From positions 368,542 to 432,541 of the forward strand of contig KB722755.1 of NCBI GenBank assembly GCA_000349905.1: 64,000 nucleotides of DNA. Reading direction: 5' to 3'. Of this stretch, positions 1-11,812 are shown in pieces. Source of the stretch: Volvariella volvacea V23. Lineage: Eukaryota > Basidiomycota > Agaricomycetes > Agaricales > Pluteaceae. The stretch's first letter is position 1. Every line of letters starts with the position of its first letter. A program made the translations under genes and the position numbers. The notes under the pieces were generated by a model. The model had not been told where the DNA came from. It did no database searches and saw nothing but the letters and a program-made list of their open reading frames with translations.

Positions 1-2300
1 ATTTGGGGGAGCGAAGAGAGCGAAAAAGAGTACATAGACAGGCCGAATGTAGATGCACATAGAAATTAGGATGCAACCATCAAGTAGCGTACCAAGCAGA
101 CTAGTATTACGATAGGTGAACCAACGATACACATTCATCTACGCAGGCAAGTAGTTTGACGCCAGAGAGCAACTTGAGATGACTTCGAAGTGAATATATA
201 AAACGGATGGCAACGCACTAGTGCTTCCAACATAAATTCATGCATCGCCTATCCCATTCAATCGTTAATGATAGCTCCACCATACAAAACTGTCAGCTTA
301 GCGATAAATCGACTTCAAGCGATATTCATTGAAGCAGACAAGGTGAAGTGCCCATTGATTGGCCACGATCGTCCCTCAGGTCAAGCGCATCTTATGCGAA
401 TCGGACAATCCTCCCTCTGAAACTCGTACTTCGATGCAATGAACTGTGATGAAGTGTATTCAACAGCCATGATTTTCATCAACTTAATACACCCTTTGCC
501 AGATATCGACCATCCCTAGTTCGTTGTCCGATGCGCGTGCTGAGATGCTTATGGCGGTTTTTTTCGTTGATGGTTCCGTAAACCTGGATATCAACGGATA
601 AGTACCGATGCTAAGACGTATCATTTAACGAAATATTCCCACCTTGGATCACGAAGTGCGAGTGGGATGGAACGACTGGATGATGACGAGATTGTCACAT
701 CTGGCGATCAGACTCGACGCCCAGGGCGCATTCATCTTTTGGAGCATTTGGGAGATCCAAGTGTCTTGAATCAGTGCCGTAGTGAGAGAACTGCGTTCCA
801 TGAAGAGCAAGAGATGGGTTGAACACACGACACGCAACAAATGGTGATGTGTTGAAATAATTGACATACCCATTGTCATTCGTTTCCTGTTATGTAGGCA
901 CCGTAGCGGGCCTGACTAGTTCCAAATGGTGATCCAGAAACATTTGTGGGAGATAATTGATGAGTGCCAGCGGACGGGACTAGCAGGGAACAAGTGGGCT
1001 GTCACTGACACTGACAGCTCAGCGTCGTCGTGGTTAGAGAGTCACACTGGTGTGACAAGGATGTGACACGATCCCAGATTTACGCCCCCTCGGCAAACAG
1101 GTGTAGTTGGGCACAGGTAATTTTGGCGGGGAAATGTTTGTCCAACCTAACCAGCAGGTCGCATCACCTCGAATTTGGCCAAAACCAACCAAAACTATTT
1201 GCTGAGGGGGGCCTTTAACGTCTCACGCACCCACCAGCTTCACTGCTGATCATAGAATATCATGCGTACCCATGGTGTACTTTACTCCTCACGGCGCCTC
1301 ATATATAGGCCTCATTGATTGCACAGGTTGCGCGCCCATAGCGCGAATAACACCACAGAAATTGCAAAGAAATTCAAGAAGCATGCGAACCAAACAATAG
1401 CCACCCAGTCAGACCCGTGAAGCACAGAGATGCTACGGAACAGCAAGAACGCTAACAGAAACCGAAAGGACTTGAACGGGATGGATCCCCCTGCTGATGC
1501 AGATGGTAAGTCTCTTTGTCTTTGTTCTTCCCCCCATCAATCCTACTTCTCCAGCCATGTACGGAAGCTATTGCCATTCTACTCGAGTTTTCTCTTCGTT
1601 TCCTTGTACCTACTCTGAAGTCCCGCACTATCTATTTTACGAGCCATCGTGATGTGGTTATCAGAACGGACCGTGTTTACCGTGCCATGACGCTTGCATT
1701 GGGTTTGAGTCCTCATTTTGATTTCACCCATTTGTTGTCTTGTTCTCGTATCCTAGTCTTCTCAAAGTTCGTCTCCACCGCACACGACCCTCGTTTCGGT
1801 ATGCCTACTTCACGTTTCCTCTATTATGTACTTCGTGCATTCCGCCATCTCGTCTACTCGACACAACCCTGATGGCACCCAACTCCACCTGTCTCTCCTC
1901 TTTCTAATTATCCGTACCCAACTACCGCCTTCATCTCGACCTCCACATCCTCAATCATCTCGACCTCTACTCCCACTTCCTCTTCTCACGGCCCGATCCA
2001 CAAATGCTAACCGACTCACTTGCCGTCCTTACCCTTCCCGGTCCACCACCCCAACCAAAAATAGCAGATCCTCAAAATCACAATCAAACTTCAGTTTGTC
2101 TATGAACAGTAGGCGGGGTCGAGTTCGTAGCAGCAGAAGAGACACAGCAACGGCACTTGAATAAATCGTCAACGACGACGAGAGTGAACAAATAGGTTAG
2201 AAAAAGACAGTAGGTTGTAAATCGGAATAGAACGAGAGTTATCGTTATCTGTGGGCCTACTGCTGGTGCTCCTGGTGGAAGTAGGATCTCGCAGTTGCCC
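1..2300. other. No recognised gene (left flank)
   Basis: I see no gene here that I can support. Reading frames are short, overlap on both strands and lack recognisable domains. A possible short exon begins with an ATG at 1430 and meets a GT donor near 1506, but I could not connect it to a coherent protein. The stretch 1900-2300 is pyrimidine-rich on the plus strand, which produces serine/proline/threonine-rich pseudo-frames. Confidence 0.5.
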
Positions 2301-2304
2301 GCGC

Positions 2305-2940
2305 CGCATATACCCTGCCAGGGATGTGGATATGGATATAGATGGAGACAGAGACGTGTCGATATACATGGACACGGACGTGGATGGGCCTTCCTGAGGC
2401 CACTGTCGAGATTAGCATGCACATGCACGTACCTGGCGGGATGCACGACGACGCCAACAGGAACACACCCTTTGAATCTCACCTGGACGCCTCTGGCCAT
2501 GCCGCAGACGGGACTAAGGCCCCAACCATCTCAACTCCATCAGCCACAAGCTACACAGCACTAGCACCAAGAACGTCGTTGAGGAGCAGATGGACTGGAT
2601 ATGCAACAAGCTGAGTATTTTGATTGAGGAGGGCAAGCAAGCGCTCGAGAGGGAGGGAGGTTTCAGTGATGAGGGGTGCAAGGAGGACGAGGTCGATGGT
2701 AAGCTTGGTGGGTGGGTGGATGCAGAGGAGCAACAACAGCAGCAGCGAGGGGAGAGGAAAGGGCAAAGACAGGGCGGGAGTGTCAGCGCGAACGTAGGGA
2801 TGGGTATGGAGTTGGGGCTGAACGCTGCCGCTGCTGCTGGGGCTAGTCCTGCATTTGGCGGTGCTGGTGGTGGTGCTGGGTCTGACGGGGTCGGAGCGAG
2901 GCCGAGGTATGGATCTGTCAGGTACCAACCTCAACTTTAA
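2305..2940 (+). pseudogene. Decayed coding fragment, family not recognised
   Basis: Protein-like text is spread over at least two frames. An acidic Asp-Val-Asp-Met-Asp-type stretch (about 2320-2395) is followed in another frame by a Met/His/Pro stretch. A third frame runs from about 2520 through 'VVEEQMDWICNKLS' and 'LIEEGKQALERE' to a stop at 2940, and its last third is Gln-, Gly- and Ala-rich low complexity. The helical acidic segment looks genuinely protein-derived, but there is no continuous frame and no clear start. I interpret it as the 3' end of a degenerate gene or a multi-exon gene I could not splice. No function is proposed. Confidence 0.35.
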
Positions 2941-3126
2941 CTACCTCCACAACCCACGGCCAGTTCTTGAGCTTGCCAACCTCCACAGTGCATGTAGAAG
3001 TCCAATACTCAAATCCTAGTGCCGTAAACTTCAATGGGTGGGCAATTGAATGAGTCCTTATGCTTATGCTTCCCAGGAAGGAAATCAAGCTGACAAAAAG
3101 TACTATGGTATATTGAATCTTCTGCC

Positions 3127-4135
3127 CTATCTGTACTTCCTACGTTTTCTTGGTCCATCAGTAGCCATTCTCACCGACCGTTGCTGAGCTCTCTGTAGTT
3201 TATACGCACATTCCGTCGCCCACTCTTTAATATATTCAGAACACACCTCTTCTTCTGGTTCTTCCGAATCATCGGCTACTAGGCTAAATCCTGAATTCAT
3301 ATCCGGGACCATATATACAAAGTTGGAGTAGGGTGAATGCCGCCTCTGGCATAATGCGCATTTTGACGGTACCCAACGTGTTCGGCTGGAAACACAAGGA
3401 CCCGAGCAACGTTCAAAAACCCTGCCTTCCGGATAATTTTGTTGTAGATATATAGCATCTATCGTCCACGTAATCGAGGAATGAATATATCTGGTTGTAG
3501 TTTCAGAAACCAGGCTGCATAGGTAAGGATTAAATCCGATAAGTATGAGCTAACATCGAAGTAGAATAATTTCAGTGTGTCCCGAATGAGCCCATAGAGA
3601 TGTTCGAAGTCGCCATGTTGAATTTTTGCACTTGCATCGCATATCGCGAAATGTGGTTTAATGGGTAAGTTCAGAGCGGGGAGGGTAGAGAATGGGGGGT
3701 AGTATCGAAGTGTCTTGGAAGACTTGGAAGACGGATTGGTAAAAATGTCGGAAATTTCTTACACTGCTTGTAACCAGTTATAAGGGGGGACTCCCCGCTT
3801 ATAATCGGTTACAAGGGATTTTTCGGCTAAAAAGCGAATTATAAGGAGCCTTATAATGGCTTGTAAGGGGCCTTATGATTCAAAATTAGGGTTGTAAGGG
3901 CCCTTATAAGGAGACCCTCGTTATAAGCGAGGACAGAAATTTCCGACATTTAGGAGACTGACTGCTGTTGTGTTCGATGGGTGGCAAAGCCCGATCCAAG
4001 GGAACCATTCTGTATTCGAACATTTCTGCACCTTCGTAAATCTGGTCCCCTAAGTCTATATTGATAGGGAATGGTGACATCACTAACCCGAGCTTTCATC
4101 GTCAAATATTCGGACTTGAGATGGTGCAGACCCAA
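3127..4135 (-). pseudogene. Degenerate gene split by a MITE
   Basis: Reading the minus strand from high to low coordinates, coding-like text appears at about 4135-3952 (ending near 'PLDRALPPIEHNSS'). It stops at the MITE and resumes at about 3740-3477 with a hydrophobic/aromatic segment including 'LYGLIRDTLKLFYFDV' and 'LILTYAAWFLKLQPDI'. It then switches frame near 3470 to a Cys-rich segment (C-x3-C, later C-x2-C) that ends with an acidic patch and a basic tail, with a stop at 3127. No single frame spans these parts. I do not recognise the family. The most economical reading is an old gene disrupted by at least one frameshift and by the mobile element; unrecognised introns could explain part of the frame changes. 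Confidence 0.4.
3746..3948. mobile_element. MITE copy 1, 203 bp, terminal inverted repeats
   Basis: The element starts TGTCGGAAATTTCT and ends with the exact reverse complement AGAAATTTCCGACA. It has no coding capacity and is full of TTATAAG/CTTATAA motifs in both orientations, so it can fold extensively. A related 180-bp copy in opposite orientation lies at 52230-52409. The immediate flanks are A-rich on the left and T-rich on the right, so the target-site duplication is ambiguous here. It sits about 550 bp upstream of the F-box-like gene at 4500 and inside a degenerate minus-strand reading frame. This copy carries about 20 extra internal bases relative to the other. Confidence 0.85.
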
Positions 4136-4499
4136 CTTTCAAGGTCACGGTGGTGTGGGACTCGGTGGTTGGACATTGTGGCTCTGGGTAGGCCGGCAAA
4201 TTGCATGTCCTTTCTGTTGAATATCTATACTAGATTGCAGTGTCACAGGTAACTAAATAATGAGTTCGCGTCAGTGGCCGTGTGTATATGCGCATTCCAT
4301 TTCACTTAAATAGATTAGCATCTTATGCTCATCTCGTCTCTTTCTGCAGTATATTTTTCACGCGTATTATTTCGTCCTCTCAAGCATACGATCCCGTTCA
4401 TAACTTGGTTCACCCTCAACCTACTCCCGGCGCCCCGGGATACCCGACCTGATCGTCCATCGCATAGACTCTTGACCCACAACCACAATCATCTCGCCA

Positions 4500-6137
4500 A
4501 TGGAGCACAACGAATCCACTGGTCACCACCGTCTTTCACCTATCGAGAGCTGTCCCAACGAAATCCTTTATCAAATCGAAAAACGCCTTTCCAGCTACTC
4601 TTATGAAAGGCTAGCAGAGATCCTCGCCTTGCGTAGCACATCTCAACGTCTCAACGCGGTTTTTACCCAATTTGCTGTCAAGGACGTCTCCTACACCTGG
4701 AAAATCGAGAAGATAACGACAGAAGAAGGCGTTGTAGGAGAAGTTGAACGGCAAAGCAGACAGGCGAGCCCAGCCCCCAATGTCTTCATACCCTTCATCT
4801 CTTCGATTCGCATCGACTTCCAGATCTCCAACGCGGACCAAGCGATAGACAATCCGCATGCAGTTAGCGATCTTCTAGAACCCCTTTGGGATGAGTTACG
4901 AAGCTACCATTCCTTGGATTCCATCGAAGTTGCGTGGAGGTATTATTCATGGTACGGCACCGCTAACTGTGCCCTATACGAAGTCCTCGCAAACAAGCTG
5001 CTCGAGGTACTCTATTACTCAACAAACCAACAATTTACCCAGTTTTCCTGGATAGTCTCTTATGACCTACACGCATACAAGCCCTTTCACCAGTTCCTGC
5101 CACCATTCGTTAATTTGACGAAATTACACTTGGAAGTGGGCGAAGCTGGGTATTCACTTGAAGAGATCAAATCGCCACCTTCATTGGTTGGCGACCTCCT
5201 CATTCGCTTCCCAGGCCTCCGTTCGCTGTCACTCTCGTTAGATCACGAGGATCCGCCTTGTGCGTTGGAGGAGCTATTCCCGATGCAGCTAGGAGAAACG
5301 GGGCTCGAGACGGTTGAGATCGCCGGAACATTTCCTGAAAAACTTCCGGGAGATCTATCGGTAACACCACAAGGCCTGGGGTTCAACCTTCCCAGCATCG
5401 TTTTGCTTCAGAATCTGGTTATCCGTTCTCGCCACATTCGATCCGTGAACCTCGATCGACTGTGGCATACCCTGAAGGTCTCTAATGTACGTCTCACAAA
5501 GATATCGCTTGATTACGGGATTTCGGACACGCTCATGACATACCTCAGTTCCTATGAAGGGTTGAGCGAGCTGGCGCTAGGCATATATGTGCCTTATGAC
5601 GTTACTGAACCGCTGGTGCTCCCCTCCTTTATAGGAGCCATTCAGAAGCGTGCGCCTTCACTCACCTCACTTCATATCCAACGTTCGGCAGATCAATTCG
5701 TAAACGACGAACAACCCCGCTGGGAGGGCATGAGTCTCGACACAACAACTTGGCCAACGGCATCGTCTTTCCGACGTCTCACGGTGCTTCACGTTTGCGC
5801 CCCTCGGAGTTGGAAGCTAGATCAGGCACATTGTCAGCTGTTGCTGGATTATGTTGTGGACATACCGCGACTTGTGGATGTAGACATGGAATGGCATCTG
5901 ACAGATTTTACCACGAACAAATTTCATAGGCATTTGAGACGCATAGAGAAGCAGGTATTTGTCAGGAGATGTAAATTGGAGGTCTTTAAGCTTTGGGGTA
6001 AGATGTTGTTCTTTGAGTGGTACGCGGAATGGACCGTACTGTTCCCACCTGCAGAGGGTTCCGGAGAAGGAGCGCAGTTTCCATTGGGACAGTTTCGATG
6101 CTCCCGCGAATTTGTGGAGGACGATAGCTCAGACTAG
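4500..6137 (+). CDS. F-box-like/LRR-like protein, 'CPNE' family, intact copy A
   Basis: Single-exon gene of 545 aa starting at ATG 4500. Residues about 12-60 hold the family N-terminus: 'SPIESCPNEIL', an amphipathic helix and 'ALRSTSQRLNAVFTQFAV', which resembles an F-box (Pro-x-Glu-Ile-Leu then Leu-x3-Ser-x2-Leu). The remaining 480 residues are irregular leucine-rich segments shared with the other copies: 'LLIRFPGLRSLSLSLD', 'NLDRLWHTLK', 'DTLMTYLSSYEGL', and near the C-terminus a Trp...FPP...F motif. F-box proteins normally recruit substrates to SCF (Skp1-Cullin-F-box) ubiquitin ligases, with the C-terminal repeats binding the target. That role is inferred from the fold; the substrate is unknown. 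There is no signal peptide or membrane segment. Confidence 0.8.
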   Translation: MEHNESTGHHRLSPIESCPNEILYQIEKRLSSYSYERLAEILALRSTSQRLNAVFTQFAVKDVSYTWKIEKITTEEGVVGEVERQSRQASPAPNVFIPFISSIRIDFQISNADQAIDNPHAVSDLLEPLWDELRSYHSLDSIEVAWRYYSWYGTANCALYEVLANKLLEVLYYSTNQQFTQFSWIVSYDLHAYKPFHQFLPPFVNLTKLHLEVGEAGYSLEEIKSPPSLVGDLLIRFPGLRSLSLSLDHEDPPCALEELFPMQLGETGLETVEIAGTFPEKLPGDLSVTPQGLGFNLPSIVLLQNLVIRSRHIRSVNLDRLWHTLKVSNVRLTKISLDYGISDTLMTYLSSYEGLSELALGIYVPYDVTEPLVLPSFIGAIQKRAPSLTSLHIQRSADQFVNDEQPRWEGMSLDTTTWPTASSFRRLTVLHVCAPRSWKLDQAHCQLLLDYVVDIPRLVDVDMEWHLTDFTTNKFHRHLRRIEKQVFVRRCKLEVFKLWGKMLFFEWYAEWTVLFPPAEGSGEGAQFPLGQFRCSREFVEDDSSD

Positions 6138-6888
6138 TGATCTCGTCATTTCCTTCCCTCAATCTGCCCATACAGGTGCGCGTCTTTCTCCTACTTTGCG
6201 TTTCTCGCCTAAAGTCTCATAACACTCTATCAATAGTCCGCCTGATGATACATATGACACCGAAGCGAACATCGTGTAAAGTATTGGAATTGAATTGATA
6301 AAAAGGACGTACAGTTGGGAAATATATTATGCACGGGTCATGTGTATTGCAGACGATGCGATGCACTCTGTTAGTATAAAGTATATCGTGTTTGATAGAT
6401 GGCCACTTTCTGCAAGCTAACCAGGATCAAAGGACGACGGTTTGAGGAATGATAAATGATTAGCCGGGCGCTGTGGTCCAATGGCCTACTGCACCGTGCT
6501 TAGTCTAGGCGCTGATACTCTGTGCCTCACAAAAGAGAAAAGTTGAGCCACCCTCAGCATAGGATTCGCCTCTGGGCTACCGAGATGGTGATGCAGTCGG
6601 GCGGTCAGGGAAGCGTCGGGCATGATGGTGCTGAGCAAACCGGCGAATTAAACGTTACATGCTGTGACCATCACCACCAGCCCTCACACCTCCCTGAGCT
6701 TCGTCCAGGACCTTTGTCCCAATCCCATCCTAACATCGTGTCATCCTCCACGGCGCATAAGGTCGTCGGGTAGCGCTTCCCCTCAGAAACACCGATAAGC
6801 TCTGGGCTCCATCCTCGAGCTAATCAATTCCGTCGCGTTTCAATACATTTGAGCCATCACCGCCCGTGCAAGTCACGATAGCACCAGG
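6138..6888. other. Intergenic, 3' of F-box gene and 5' of TBC gene
   Basis: About 750 bp without a supported gene. It should contain the terminator of the upstream F-box-like gene and the promoter and 5' UTR of the GRAM-TBC gene. I see no repeat and no clear TATA box that I would rely on. Confidence 0.5.
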
Positions 6889-9800
6889 ATGACCACAATA
6901 TCGACTGCGCTTCGACATTTCAAAGAGCCGACCAGAGAGGAATTGAACCAAACGTTCTTTTCTATCCCTGCTGTGTCGGTTGTTCCATATAGGACTCAAG
7001 GTCCGCCACCACCTCCGTCCGAAGAGGCGGAGAAGATGGACATCAATGCTGTGCTCAGTCTAGGTGTTGAGGGAGAGGAAGATTCATATGTGAGTATTGT
7101 CTACCTGCCAGTGATTGCGGTCGTCGTCTCTATGTGAGATGCGCGCTCGCGAAGCATAGTTTGAATCTGCAAACCAACACCAAGCGCGTAAGCAGGTGCC
7201 AAACATTGCGACATTTGTTCTACTCCAATGATCCATTCCTTCAATCCTTCTGATATGTTTCCATTATGTTGTAGGCCGGGAAGCTCTATATCATGCCACC
7301 CTATCTGGCATTCGCATCCCTAGATCGCAAATCTGTTCGATTCACGATCCCCCTGTGTACGATCAGAAGAGTGGAGAGGCTGAACGCGAGGGCTGGTATA
7401 TACGCGCTGAGTCTATTAACATGGCATGGGATGAAAATTGTGCGTATTTTCTGACACCCTTCTCTCCTCTTTAGCTAAGACGATGTATAGATCGTGCAAC
7501 TGACGTCCCTTCGTCCGACTGCCGATCTGTTCTGCTCTCTCTTGCGGGATGCCCTCAAAATTGAGCTACAACGCGGACAAATGAAAGCTGTTAAACCATT
7601 CGTCAAGTCGTGCTATTCCGAAACGTTACTGTCAGAAACTGCGACGGAAAGTGAACGAGCAGATGGGGTTGAGGAGAAGAGGAAAGTGGGTGATGGCGTC
7701 GATGCTGCGGAGAGTGGTGATGGAGACGCGCCTGCGTATCACGGAGGTTTGGGACTCAAGTTTAAGTTCCCTGGTGATCCGAAGAAGTCAGTTGTTGCTT
7801 TACGTGCTGTCCGCTGCTTTCTGATCACTCGATCGCGTTGCTCTACCTCCATGACGGTGCGGCTTACCTCCCTTCCTACATCGCGTCCGGAACTGCAGAC
7901 TCCGTGAAGCCTCCAAACTCAAGCTATGGACCGCATATCTTCAAAGTAGGTTCTCATAGCACTCTCCGTTCACTCATTGCTGTTGTTCGTCGACCTGGAA
8001 TGTCTAATGCATCCTCTTCTAGATCATGGGCGCAATTTAACCCTCCTTCGATATCCTCAATGCACGCGACTTGTTCAAGTTGGTCTTCCTAACCGTCTTC
8101 GTGGAGAAATGTGGGAGGTGCTATCCGGTTCAATATATCTACGGTTCCACAACCCGGGCTTCTACGAGAAGCTACTCAAAGACCACGAAGGCGTTACGAC
8201 GACAAGTACTGAGGAAATCGAAAAGGATTTGCATCGCAGCTTGCCCGAATATGCGGGTTACCAGACAGATGAGGGCATTTCAGCTCTGAGGAGAGTGTTG
8301 CAGGCATATTCATTCAAGAATCCAGAGTTGGGATATTGTCAAGTAAGTCAATTAAGCTCTTGTTCTCGTTCGAAACTCTACTGGTGCTTATTCCCTCTTC
8401 AATGCCCACCGGTCTAATCGCGCATATAGGCTATGAACATCCTCGCAGCGGCAATTCTAATGTATGCGGTTTGTTTTTCCTCACCTCTTCAGTCCCTCAA
8501 CCCTCAACGTAACCTTCTTGTGGTTACTGAACATCTATTTCATTCTAGATATATGTCAGAAGAGCAAGCGTTTTGGTTACTCGAAGTCCTATGTGATAGG
8601 CTATTACCAGGATATTACTCGTGCGTAACGATCAAAATACTCTTCTCACTCAAAACTAAGATATCCTCATTCGCTTCGTGTTCTCTTCCATGCCTCTGTG
8701 CCTACATGATGACAGTCCATCTATGCACGGAACCCTCCTAGATCAACGAGTGTTTGAAGCGCTTGTTCAAAGATGCTTACCACTCATTCACGACCACTTC
8801 CAAGCTGTAGATGTTCAGCTGTCTGTAGCATCTCTACCATGGTTTTTAAGTTTGTGAGTGCTTAGTTCGTTCGTTCTTGTCCCGAGCTGTTGCAGTCCTA
8901 ATGAGGTGTCTAGGTTCATTAATAGCATGCCGATGATTTTTGCGTTCCGAATTGTAGATTGCTTCTTCTGTATGGGTCCTAAGGTTCTATTTCAAGTCGG
9001 GTGAGTCCTGCAATCTTGGAGTATGTTCCTGGCGTTGATGTATATCTACCGTGGATTGAAGTTTGGGTTAGTGCATAGTTGTTTCTCCCCACTTGCAATT
9101 CATGACTCCGTTCACCAACGCAGCTATCCTCAAGATAAACGGCGAGAAGCTACTTCAAATACAAGATGACGGTGGTTTCCTCAAGTATGCCCCCACACTT
9201 CACTGCATTGTAGACTTGATATTAATCTCATATGTTAGTTTGATGCGGGACTACTTCAGCTCCCTTGGCGACTCCGCACATCCCGACTCTCCTGACCCAC
9301 GCGCACGCGCCATCACCCGTTTCCAAGAGCTCCTCTTAATTTCCTTCCGTGAATTCTCCGTAATAACAGACGACACCATCCAATCCGAACGACGCAAGTA
9401 CCGCAGCGAAATCATTCATTCCATCGAATCATTCGCCAAGCGCTCGGCAGTCAGAAACCTCAAATCTCTGGGGCGGTTCAGTAAAGAGCAGACTGGGTTG
9501 ATTTACGATGCGTTGTATAAGGCTATGTGTATCTGTCCCCCGCCGCCTAGTTTGAGTGTACCGCAAATACCATCTAAGACGGGATATGGAACGCTGGTGG
9601 ATACAGGAGATGGGTTGGCTGAGAAGGTAGAGACGAGGATTGGGTTGGCGACGTTTAAGCATTTTTTGAGCGAGGTTGCTACGTGGGCGAGGGACGAGAA
9701 GATTGTTATGAACGGATTCCAGGTACGTGTTATTCTTGGCGCAAAGGATATTGTCATTGATTTTGTGTACGATTCGCGTTCGTCAATTATAGCAACGGAT

Positions 9801-11285
9801 AGATAGAGAAGTGGCTGACCATGAATTCATTGACCGCTTGTTCTTCTTTTGGGATAGCTCATGTCGTGGTGCCCTATCATTCCAAGTAAGCAAGCCCGAT
9901 GATGCATTTGATTGGATAATGAACTCATGCCTTGTATTAGGACCTCGTCACTGGACTGGATGGGGTGATGTTCAATGATCTAATGGAGAATATTGAGTGG
10001 TTCTTTAGCATTCACGACAAGAACAAGGATGGGTTATTGACCAAGGACGAGGTTTTGACACTTTCGGAAACTTTTTTGGTTAGTTGGTCCCTCTTCGTGT
10101 TCGGAAATGCGGTTTCGTTCACCACATTTTCAGTTTATCTTCCGGTACGAAGTTGGAGATGCGTATCTGGGTGCTGTCAGCCGCTTCATGACAAATGCGT
10201 TCGAATACGGCGATGCTCTACTTCCTGAACAGAAGGGAGCCGATGGGGAGCCGATGTCACCTCAAAACGTCAGCCCCAATCAACCTTACCTAAATCTTGC
10301 AACGTAAGTCGTGTTCTGTTCCATGCAACTATACCCCGAGTAATCCACGCGCCTCTCTCTACATTCAATAGGTTCAGAATGGTCGTGCTAGCAGACGAAG
10401 TTTTGGAATCATTCTTCGAAACCGACCTCTCCGCGTCGTTCCGCCTAGAGCCGCTACCAGAAATGGAGCTACCCGTTTCGAGTAGTGGTATTTTAGGAGA
10501 TCTGTGGTCAAATATTGCCACCGATGCGAACAAGAAGAGGTTTAACTTGTTCACGGATGAAATTGGAAAGACCATTGGAAAACACCAGGTAGGTCGTATT
10601 TCCCCTGGGGGCAAGACCTCATCTCGATCTCACTCAACAACACCCATAGGTTATACATCGTCCCTCGATTGGACGATTTACAACGCTGGAAGAGCCAAAA
10701 GCCAGGGAATCATTGCTCACACCCTCAATGCGTCGCCCGGCATCTAAAGCAAGCCTCAAGGAAACTACGCCCAGCCTCGTTCCGTCGTCATCGTCTACGC
10801 TCTCAGTCAACACCGTCGATACCACTAGTACTGCTGCTCAGACTAGCACAGCCACCGCTCCCGATTCCAAGAGCACTCCGGCAGCCAGTACAAGTTCCGC
10901 GACTACAAATAACACAACGAACCCAAGTGGCGTCCGTCCGGGCTTAGGAATAATTGGAGCAGGAATTGGAATAGGAGCCAGCACGTCCGTACCATCCATC
11001 GTGCAGGCAGCCAGCGCCGCACTTATGGAACGAACACCATTTGCCATTGACGATGCCAAGGATGACGATGACGATGACGATGAGTTTGAAGACGCAGGTG
11101 AAGATTTGGACGATCAGGTCATGGATGAAGTCGATGCCTTCTTGGAGGCCCATGACTCTGGGTTGACAGAAGCCGATCAGGAAGCTGCTAAAGGTGAGAT
11201 TCGTGCAGGACGTCATCCCTGATAACTCGCTGATTGTCAATGCTTTTGTCATGTAGGACTGTTGAATGCCGAACCTCTGAAATAA
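6889..11285 (+). CDS. GRAM-TBC-EF-hand Rab GTPase-activating protein (Gyp2/Mdr1-like)
   Basis: I model 19 exons, all in phase: 6889-7089, 7160-7195, 7275-7439, 7491-7786, 7899-7945, 8023-8342, 8430-8461, 8549-8620, 8716-8853, 8914-9000, 9062-9066, 9124-9184, 9239-9722, 9793-9885, 9941-10078, 10134-10303, 10372-10588, 10650-11193, 11257-11285 (1044 aa). A GRAM-like domain lies at about residues 78-145 ('[18 protein letters not shown]'). The TBC domain starts near 269 ('[11 protein letters not shown]') and has both catalytic fingers: Arg320 in 'IEKDLHR' and Gln355 in 'GYCQ'. A canonical EF-hand loop, '[12 protein letters not shown]', starts near 705. The C-terminus has a Ser/Thr/Ala-rich linker and a poly-Asp stretch. 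Proteins of this architecture (yeast Gyp2/Mdr1, animal TBC1D8/9) accelerate GTP hydrolysis by Rab GTPases in membrane traffic. The intact fingers argue for an active GAP; the target Rab is unknown. Confidence 0.88.
9062..9066 (+). other. Inferred 5-nt microexon in the TBC gene
   Basis: The exon ending at 9000 leaves two bases of a Gly codon, and the exon starting at 9124 begins with the last two bases of an Ala codon. The TBC family expects 'VG-L-A-I-L-K' here. A five-base segment TTTGG, preceded by AG and followed by GT, supplies exactly the missing bases and keeps phase with all 18 other exons. This rests on phase and family resemblance only. A transcript read across 9000-9124 would settle it. 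Confidence 0.6.
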
Positions 11286-11812
11286 TAAACCAATAATGCT
11301 ATGGCTAGATTCGTCCTTCTATCATCTCCGTTGCTTCATTTTTCTTTCTTTCCCTCTCAGCACAGCAATTTGCAACAATTTTACTACGCATAAATCTACT
11401 CGCTGGTCAGGTATCCCGTTGAATCTGGATTGTATAACACCATAATTTCTTACGCTTTATCGGGGTTGATTATTGCTCGAATTGGAATAAAGTGAATTTC
11501 GGACGGACTTTCTGGAAAGTGTGCCTCAAAGTGTGCCTCAAAGAGACGGGATGCCGCTTGTGCGTGCTGCCACAACAAAGAATACTTAAACGCATTCTAC
11601 CATCTGGCACGCTCTATGTTCAGCCATTTTTCGTTTGTATTACGAAAATAGGAAGCACGCTCGCAGGCACCAGCAATGATCATCATACTGCCCTTAACAC
11701 CCCTTCGAAGTTTCACTTCTCGTCAAAAGTTCGATCCAAAAAGCAGCATATGATACCTTCCACGGCCCAGAAGAAATAGTTGGACGTATGAAGCAATGTA
11801 CATATTCACTAT
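11286..11812. other. Intergenic between convergent TBC and F-box genes
   Basis: The 3' ends of the TBC gene (plus) and F-box-like copy B (minus) face each other. The segment contains an imperfect 13-bp tandem repeat (GTGTGCCTCAAA twice, about 11519-11542). No gene is supported. Confidence 0.5.
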
